Positions 59,088 to 64,000 of a stretch of 64,000 nucleotides of DNA are shown here, piece by piece. Source of the DNA: Alkalibacterium sp. 20 (GTDB lineage Bacteria > Bacillota > Bacilli > Lactobacillales > Carnobacteriaceae_A); contig NZ_LSRN01000001.1 in NCBI RefSeq assembly GCF_001885615.1, forward strand, positions 222,520-286,519, in the 5' to 3' direction. The notes under the pieces are model-generated. The model saw nothing but the letters and a program-made list of their open reading frames with translations. It ran no database searches and was not told the origin of the DNA. The position numbers and the translations under genes are program-made. Position 1 is the first letter of the stretch. Each line of letters starts with the position of its first letter.

Positions 59088-60257
59088 TTGAATATCGGGA
59101 TAGACAAGATAGGTTTTTACACACCTGATCAATATATAGATATGGAAAAATTAGCTGAAATTAGAGGTGTCGATCCAGCAAAATATACGATAGGTATTGG
59201 ACAAGAAAAAATGGCGGTCGCGCCTCTTCATGAAGATGCCGTAAGCATGGGGGCAAATGCGGCGTTAGCCATATTAGATGATGAAGACAGAGCAAAAATC
59301 GATTTGGTTTTATTTGGAACAGAGTCTGGTGTTGACCATTCAAAATCTGGAGCAGTATGGGTCCACCACTTAACAGGCATACAAGAAAATGCCCGTTCGT
59401 TTGAGCTTAAACAAGCGTGTTACGGTGCGACGGCTGGAATAAAAATGGCCATGGGTCACATTGCTTTGAATCCGGACAGTAAAGCATTAGTAATAGGCGC
59501 CGACATTGCAAAATATGGCTTAAATACAGCCGGAGAACCGACACAAGGTGCTGGAGCTGTGGCGATGGTCCTTTCAAGTAATCCGCGCATATTAGCCTTA
59601 GATAACGATAGTGCAGCTTTAACTAAAAACATTTCGGATTTCTGGCGACCTCTGTATTCAGACTATGCAATTGTCGATGGCAAATATTCGAATGAATCCT
59701 ATCTTTCTTTTCTCAATGATGTCTGGGGCGTATATAAAGAAAGAACGCAGCGCGATTTAAAAGACTTTGAAGCGGTGTGTTTCCACTTGCCGTATACGAA
59801 GATGGCTAAAAAAGCGATTTTAAGTTTGACAGCAGAAGCCAGCAAAGAAGATGCAGAACGTCTGATGAGTCATTATCAGAACAGTATCATTTACAACAAA
59901 CAGGTAGGGAACGTCTACACTGGTTCGCTCTATCTCAGTCTGTTGTCCTTACTTGAACAAGCACCGGAATTAAAAAAAGGATCACGTATCGGTCTGTACA
60001 GTTATGGCTCAGGCGCAGTCGGAGAATTCTTCAGTGGCGTCGTTCAACCTGATTATAAAAACTATGTAAACAAAGGAAACAATGAAGCACTATTAAATAC
60101 ACGTCGTGAATTGACTACGGACGAGTATGAAGAATTATTAGAAAAAGCCTTACCTAAAGACGGCTCAAATATTGAAATGAATACGGAACAGATCAAAGAT
60201 GGAAAAGCATATTTAGCAGCTATCCAAGACAACCTTAGAAAATACGCAGTCAAGTAA
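59088..60257 (+). CDS. mvaS: Hydroxymethylglutaryl-CoA synthase
   Basis: Condenses acetyl-CoA with acetoacetyl-CoA, first committed step of the mevalonate route to isoprenoids in Gram-positive cocci. 389 residues with catalytic Glu79 in GTESGVD, Cys111 in KQACYGAT and His233 in CFHLPYTKMA. TTG start 8 bases after GGGAGG; no nearby ATG fits. The reductase gene mvaA is not adjacent. Confidence 0.97.
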   Translation: MNIGIDKIGFYTPDQYIDMEKLAEIRGVDPAKYTIGIGQEKMAVAPLHEDAVSMGANAALAILDDEDRAKIDLVLFGTESGVDHSKSGAVWVHHLTGIQENARSFELKQACYGATAGIKMAMGHIALNPDSKALVIGADIAKYGLNTAGEPTQGAGAVAMVLSSNPRILALDNDSAALTKNISDFWRPLYSDYAIVDGKYSNESYLSFLNDVWGVYKERTQRDLKDFEAVCFHLPYTKMAKKAILSLTAEASKEDAERLMSHYQNSIIYNKQVGNVYTGSLYLSLLSLLEQAPELKKGSRIGLYSYGSGAVGEFFSGVVQPDYKNYVNKGNNEALLNTRRELTTDEYEELLEKALPKDGSNIEMNTEQIKDGKAYLAAIQDNLRKYAVK

Positions 60258-60363
60258 CAACGCCACAGTTTAATCGGGGTAATGTGACTCAGTTAAACGA
60301 GTGACCGAAACACCTTCTATAGTGAAATTGATTTATGCATAGAAGAGAACCTACTTAAAATTT

Positions 60364-60396
60364 AAAAAAGTATCAGCCAATTGCTGATACTTTTTT
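60364..60396 (+). terminator. Intrinsic terminator of mvaS
   Basis: AAAAAAGTATCAGC-5 nt-GCTGATACTTTTTT, perfect. The rest of the 351 bp gap up to rpmF holds only the Zur-type promoter region. Confidence 0.93.
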
Positions 60397-60528
60397 GTGT
60401 TTTTTTGAATAAACTGAAAAAACAGACGGAGAGCTATATAAAAAGAAGAAAATCTTAAGAGGGTCGGATAATTTTATCGAACGAAGAATTGGGTGTTTTC
60501 AAGTAAATAAAAATATATTATTAATCAC

Positions 60529-60581
60529 TTGAATTTATTAAATACATGTAGTAAAATTACAAAACGTAATCATTACGATTT
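60529..60581 (+). promoter_or_regulatory. Zur-controlled promoter of the zinc-starvation operon
   Basis: TTGAAT (60529-60534), 17 bp, TAAAAT (60552-60557). Just downstream, 60561-60581 carries CGTAATCATTACG within an AAA...TTT frame, matching the Bacillus Zur box except for one outer base. Zur with zinc would block transcription; zinc starvation would release it. Confidence 0.88.
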
Positions 60582-60608
60582 AGAATGTAAATTGAAGGAG
60601 CTATTATA

Positions 60609-60782
60609 ATGGCGGTACCTAAAAGAAGAACATCAAAAGCAAAACAGAGAAAAAGACGTACACATAAAGGTTTGAATAATCCTGGAGGACTTTCACTTGA
60701 TGCTTCTTCGGGTGAATACCGTATGAGTCACCGTATTACGAAAGATGGTTATTACAACGGAAAAAAAGTGCTGGATAAATAA
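60609..60782 (+). CDS. rpmF: 50S ribosomal protein L32, zinc-independent form
   Basis: 57 residues, MAVPKRRTSKAKQRKRRTH start, typical of L32, but with no cysteine at all, where the zinc form has a Cys4 ribbon. Such Cys-less paralogues replace the zinc form under zinc limitation. First gene behind the Zur box. AAGGAG lies before the ATG. Confidence 0.93.
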   Translation: MAVPKRRTSKAKQRKRRTHKGLNNPGGLSLDASSGEYRMSHRITKDGYYNGKKVLDK

Positions 60783-60851
60783 AAAGTAAAAGTGGAAATA
60801 TTTTTGTAGTGGAATTTTGTTTGTTTTTCAAAAATAGAAGGAGTGTGACTT

Positions 60852-61121
60852 TTGGCTAAGAAGAGTAAAATCGAAAAATTGAAACGTCAGGAAAGAACTG
60901 TAGAAAAATATGCTGAATTACGTAGTGAATTAAAAGAAAAAGAGGACTATGAAGCATTGGCAAAATTGCCGAGAGATGCTTCACCTACGCGTTTACAAAA
61001 TCGCGACAAAATTGATGGGAGACCTAGAGGCTATATGCGTAAGTTTGGTATGTCTCGTATCAACTTCCGTAAATTGGCACACGAGGGCAAAATTCCTGGT
61101 GTAAAAAAAGCGAGCTGGTAA
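60852..61121 (+). CDS. rpsN: 30S ribosomal protein S14, zinc-independent form
   Basis: 89 residues, the long zinc-free S14 form (the zinc form is 61 residues with Cys4). Core [20 protein letters not shown] and [17 protein letters not shown] is conserved and has no cysteine. TTG start after AGGAGTG. In Bacillus the equivalent gene is repressed by Zur. Confidence 0.95.
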   Translation: MAKKSKIEKLKRQERTVEKYAELRSELKEKEDYEALAKLPRDASPTRLQNRDKIDGRPRGYMRKFGMSRINFRKLAHEGKIPGVKKASW

Positions 61122-61165
61122 ATCTGATCGGCAATAGAGCATAATCAGGAAAAGGAGTCGTTATA

Positions 61166-62245
61166 ATGAGTCAGAAAATACCCGTAACAATCATTACAGG
61201 CTTTTTAGGAGCCGGAAAAACAACCTTGATCAACGAACTCTTGCATCAACCTTATGATGAAAAGGTTGCAGTCATTGTAAATGAATACGGTGACGTAGGA
61301 GTAGATCATAATCTCGTTGTGAATGTAGAAGAAGAAGTTTATCAAATGAACAATGGCTGTCTGTGCTGTGCTTTACGTACGGATTTATCGGATATGCTAC
61401 GCACGATATATAATATAAGAGAAAAGCAAAAGGTATCAATTGATCGAATCGTCATTGAGACCACGGGTTTAGCAGCACCGGGGCCAATCGCTCAGACATT
61501 TATGCGCACGCCTTTCTTGCAAGATCACTTTGAAATCGATTCTGTTTTAACTTTAGTGGATGCTTCAAACGCAATGTATCAAATAGCTCATTATGAAGAA
61601 TCGATCGATCAGATTGCTTTTGCGGATAAATTATTATTAACAAAAGGAGAGCAGGTAAACAGTCAAATGCTCCACTTATTGAAAAAGAAACTTCGTTCAA
61701 TAAATCCTTTTGCAGATATTGACAGATTAAATCTGGAAGAAATAGCAGTAAACGACGTGTTAGGATTGAACCTTTTCGAAGAACAGAGAACAGAAAAAGA
61801 TGACAGTCTGGAATTAGAAGAAGATGGAGATGGCCATGAACACCGACATGACGACCACCATCATCACGACCACGACGCACATGATCACAGTCATGACCAT
61901 CATATCAACCATACAGAAGGTATGGTAACACTTTCTTTAAAAGCTTTGGAGCCAATTCATCCCACATTGATCGATATGTGGATGGATGAATTGATTATGA
62001 CATATGGAATGGACCTTTTAAGGTATAAAGGAATAATACATCTTTATGGTGATGCAAATCAGATCATCTATCAAGGAGTAAACATGGCCTTTAAAGCTGA
62101 GCGTGGAGAGCCTTGGGGAGAGAGGAAACGTGAATCGGTACTCGTGTTTATAGGGAAAAACTTGCCATTGGAAGAAATGAAGAAGTCTTTCGAGAGGTGT
62201 GTCTTAACCAAAGATACAATGGAAGAACTTGGTATGGATTCGTAA
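61166..62245 (+). CDS. CobW/COG0523 zinc metallochaperone GTPase (ZagA/YciC-like)
   Basis: G3E GTPase thought to deliver zinc to client enzymes under starvation. 359 residues: P-loop GFLGAGKTTLINELL, the metal-binding NGCLCCALRTDL motif of COG0523, a His/Asp-rich loop (about 222-247; HRHDDHHHHDHDAHDHSH) and a C-terminal CobW_C domain. AAAGGAG lies before the ATG. Between zinc-free ribosomal genes under a Zur box, so a role in zinc allocation is well supported by context. Confidence 0.9.
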   Translation: MSQKIPVTIITGFLGAGKTTLINELLHQPYDEKVAVIVNEYGDVGVDHNLVVNVEEEVYQMNNGCLCCALRTDLSDMLRTIYNIREKQKVSIDRIVIETTGLAAPGPIAQTFMRTPFLQDHFEIDSVLTLVDASNAMYQIAHYEESIDQIAFADKLLLTKGEQVNSQMLHLLKKKLRSINPFADIDRLNLEEIAVNDVLGLNLFEEQRTEKDDSLELEEDGDGHEHRHDDHHHHDHDAHDHSHDHHINHTEGMVTLSLKALEPIHPTLIDMWMDELIMTYGMDLLRYKGIIHLYGDANQIIYQGVNMAFKAERGEPWGERKRESVLVFIGKNLPLEEMKKSFERCVLTKDTMEELGMDS

Positions 62246-62377
62246 ACTGACTTAAACTATATATAAAGATAATATAGATAGTAGTAGGTTATACAGCTGA
62301 ACCTTATGACCTCGATTTAAAGTGGAAAAGCGGTTGAAGTGAACAAGGATACTTATCATAGTAAGGAGTGGATTGAT

Positions 62378-62500
62378 ATGGCTGAAAAAAGAGATGTGTC
62401 TACGGCTCGGCGTATAATGAAGAGTCCGAATAAAAAAACAGCGCGACGAGGACTTAGAGTTATCAAACAATTAAAAAAATTGAAACGGGGAGTAAGATAA
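62378..62500 (+). CDS. Unknown 40-residue basic protein in the zinc operon
   Basis: [18 protein letters not shown]...LKRGVR, strongly basic (over a third Lys/Arg) and without Cys or His, so it cannot bind zinc itself. AAGGAG precedes the ATG. It ends 1 bp before rpmG. I recall a Lactobacillales family described only as a putative metal homeostasis protein that looks similar, but this was not checked. It might be a ribosome- or RNA-binding peptide used in zinc limitation (inference). Confidence 0.75.
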   Translation: MAEKRDVSTARRIMKSPNKKTARRGLRVIKQLKKLKRGVR

Positions 62501-62501
62501 G

Positions 62502-62651
62502 ATGAGAAAAAACATCACATTGGAATGCGTAGAAACTGGCGAACGTTTATATTTAACAAGTAAGAATACAAGCAATGATTCTGAGCGATTAGAACTGAAA
62601 AAATATTCTCAAAAATTAAGACGTAAAGCCTTGTTCAGAGAAACCAAATAA
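62502..62651 (+). CDS. rpmG: 50S ribosomal protein L33, zinc-independent form
   Basis: 49 residues, [20 protein letters not shown] then [20 protein letters not shown] (fragments), the L33 pattern. Three of the four zinc cysteines are missing (only Cys9 remains), the C-minus type. Last gene of the zinc-starvation operon. Confidence 0.93.
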   Translation: MRKNITLECVETGERLYLTSKNTSNDSERLELKKYSQKLRRKALFRETK

Positions 62652-62679
62652 CAGAAAAAATAAGCTTATAGAACTAATC

Positions 62680-62723
62680 AGTTTATAAGGTAGAATGTTT
62701 TCATTCTATCTTATAAACTTTTT
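62680..62723 (+). terminator. Intrinsic terminator of the zinc operon
   Basis: AGTTTATAAGGTAGAATG with near-perfect complement, 4 nt loop and five T. Confidence 0.9.
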
Positions 62724-62767
62724 CTATTACAGACAAAGTAGTGAGTTTTTAAAGATTCGATAAAATA

Positions 62768-62840
62768 AAAAAACCGTTAGTTTAAGGCGTGCTGACCAAA
62801 GTGATTTGGAAAGAGCAGGACTTTAACTGACAGTTTTTTT
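62768..62840 (-). terminator. Terminator of the DUF554 gene
   Basis: AAAACTGTCAGTTAAAG pairs imperfectly with CTTAAACTAACGGTTTTTTT on the minus strand, about 33 nt loop. Confidence 0.6.
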
Positions 62841-63522
62841 AATAAAACATAAAAAATAGAATCGGGATAAAAATAGCGGGGACAAAATTCATTACTTTAA
62901 TTTTGGTTGCTTCCAGCAGATTAAAGCCTAAAGCTAAAATAAGAAGTGATCCGATAGCATTGATGTCATTTATCATAGGATCAGTTAAGATAGCATCTAG
63001 TCTGCTGGCAAATAAGGCGATCGCGCCTTGATAGATGAAAACCAAAAATCCCGAGAAGAATACGCCGATGCCCATACTTGAAGCAAGAATAAGACTTGTC
63101 AATCCGTCCATCACTGACTTTGTGAGTAAAATCGTGTGAGTGCCGACAAGACCACTCTCTAAAGGTCCAACAATCGACATGGCTCCCACGGCCATGATCA
63201 GGCTGCTCATCACAAATCCTTTTGATAAGGAGGCTGAACCGTTTTTAGCGGGAAAACGACTTTCAAGCATATTACCCATGTGGATTATTTTTTTATCTAG
63301 ATTAATGATTTCACCAATCGTTACACCGATAACCATAGAGAGAATAATATAAATCGTATTTTCTCCAGTAGAAAGACCTGTGACACCAATGTAGATGGCA
63401 CAGAGCGCGAGTGCTTTCATCAAAGCATTTTCTATATGTACAGGAATACCTTTGTTAACAAATAATCCGATAATACTCCCCACAAAAATAGCCACTGTAT
63501 TTATAATAACTCCAAAAAACAT
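62839..63522 (-). CDS. DUF554 family membrane protein (YdfK/YqgA-like)
   Basis: 227 residues with six to seven hydrophobic segments. The family signature is visible as GVIINTVAIFVGSIIGL at the start and MGNMLESRFP, then KSVMDGLTSLILASSMGIG. Function unknown; homologues are widespread predicted transporters. AAAGGAG lies before the ATG. Confidence 0.85.
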   Translation of the reverse strand: MFFGVIINTVAIFVGSIIGLFVNKGIPVHIENALMKALALCAIYIGVTGLSTGENTIYIILSMVIGVTIGEIINLDKKIIHMGNMLESRFPAKNGSASLSKGFVMSSLIMAVGAMSIVGPLESGLVGTHTILLTKSVMDGLTSLILASSMGIGVFFSGFLVFIYQGAIALFASRLDAILTDPMINDINAIGSLLILALGFNLLEATKIKVMNFVPAIFIPILFFMFY

Positions 63523-63639
63523 AACCGTGCTCCTTTAGTTGCAAAAGTAGTATGTGTCACTCTATTATAATTGGGATACTGTGCTTATACAAATAAAAAT
63601 ACAAGCAGTTTATGAGAAGAATACCATTAAAGGTAGAAG

Positions 63640-63661
63640 AAACTGACTTCAAGTCAGTTTC
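63640..63661. repeat. Short palindrome in the gap before the IS element
   Basis: GAAACTGACTT-AAGTCAGTTTC hairpin, no T run. The remaining 380 bp gap (63523-63902) shows no gene. Confidence 0.5.
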
Positions 63662-63841
63662 AACAGCTTTAAAAGATCTAAAACTGATAACGATTCTTGT
63701 AGATGAATGAATTGTGTGCCCTTCACAAGAAATAGGGTTTGAAGATCACGTTTTTTTCTAATCTTCTTCCTTTCAAAAAATAAATATCGTTGCTGGATTT
63801 TATAATGAAGTTAGCCGCTTAGGCTAACATATAAAAAACGC

Positions 63842-63905
63842 CATGTGAATTTCATGTTATATTAAAGTTACCTCTAACTCTCAATAGACAGGATGAATTC
63901 ACATG
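63842..63905 (+). promoter_or_regulatory. Hairpin covering the transposase start
   Basis: CATGTGAATT (63842-63851) pairs with AATTCACATG (63896-63905), which contains the transposase ATG. In a readthrough transcript from outside, this stem would hide the ribosome site and start codon, a known self-restraint of insertion sequences. Confidence 0.6.
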
Positions 63906-64000
63906 ACGCACTCTAACGATAACACATCAGTACGTAAGGGAAAACACTTATCTTATTCAGAACGGTCTCAAATTGCTATTCTAAAGATTGAACACTACTC
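63903..64000 (+). mobile_element. IS30-family transposase, N-terminus (cut by window end)
   Basis: 32 residues are visible: after a short Asn/Ser/Thr-rich lead comes GKHLSYSERSQIAILKIEHYS, in part SYSERSQIAILK. This is the first helix-turn-helix of IS30-type transposases (typically L-x-x-x-ER-x-x-I). The catalytic DDE domain lies beyond the window. GGATG is at the ribosome-site position. The left IS end is probably between 63800 and 63850, not precisely identifiable. Confidence 0.75.

Overview
The window comes from a low-GC Gram-positive chromosome (Firmicutes, order Lactobacillales). My best guess is a Carnobacteriaceae member close to Marinilactibacillus or Alkalibacterium, judged from gene content only. 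It is centred on the replication origin. Almost all housekeeping genes to the left of about 28.8 kb are on the minus strand. Those to the right, from rpmH onward, are mostly on the plus strand, so the two arms are transcribed away from oriC. No tRNA, rRNA or CRISPR array was seen.

Left arm (1-28.7 kb). It starts with an ohr peroxidase gene under a tandem OhrR-type operator, followed by an unusual cluster of ten DnaA boxes. The WalRK cell-wall operon follows (walR-walK-walH-walI-walJ, then htrA on its own promoter), with a stand-alone PTS EIIA-Glc upstream of walR. Next come a DUF948/YtxH stress pair, a cytosolic alpha-amylase, KtrB/KtrA potassium uptake, dnaB, rplI, the c-di-AMP phosphodiesterase gdpP, and rpsF-ssb-rpsR. 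A CstA-type transporter and the core block gyrA-gyrB-recF-yaaA-dnaN complete the arm. Two perfect parS sites and one variant lie in the intergenic gaps at 15.7-19.2 kb.

Origin (28.7-30.8 kb). dnaA is flanked by DnaA boxes on both sides. The dnaA-dnaN gap carries DnaA boxes, a short GC step, DnaA-trio repeats and an AT-rich stretch, which is the layout of a basal unwinding element.

Right arm (30.8-64 kb). It holds rpmH-rnpA-yidC-khpB, folC, and a trehalose module (treP, treA, treR with a perfect TreR-like palindrome and a cre site). An orphan arsR follows, preceded by a scrap of arsD. Then come a LysM polysaccharide deacetylase, an AAC(6')-like acetyltransferase, mnmE and mnmG. The usual rsmG-noc-parA-parB genes do not follow mnmG. 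In their place is a roughly 300 bp array of TTCGGTAA inverted repeats, then mscS. The phosphate block is phoU-pstBACS facing a divergent PhoP/PhoR pair, with a clear Pho box. Further right are a PlcR-like XRE-TPR regulator, a YtxH protein, a phosphoribosyltransferase, a quinone oxidoreductase, mvaS, and a zinc-starvation operon. That operon has a Zur box, then Cys-less L32 and S14, a His-rich zinc GTPase, an unknown 40-residue basic protein, and Cys-poor L33. The window ends inside an IS30-type transposase.

The observations most worth following up are the 103-bp-period TTCGGTAA array, the origin-distal DnaA-box cluster, the Zur operon with its unknown small protein, the arsD remnant, and the terminated leader or small RNA upstream of mnmE. 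Functional calls rest on motifs, length and neighbourhood. No database search was run.
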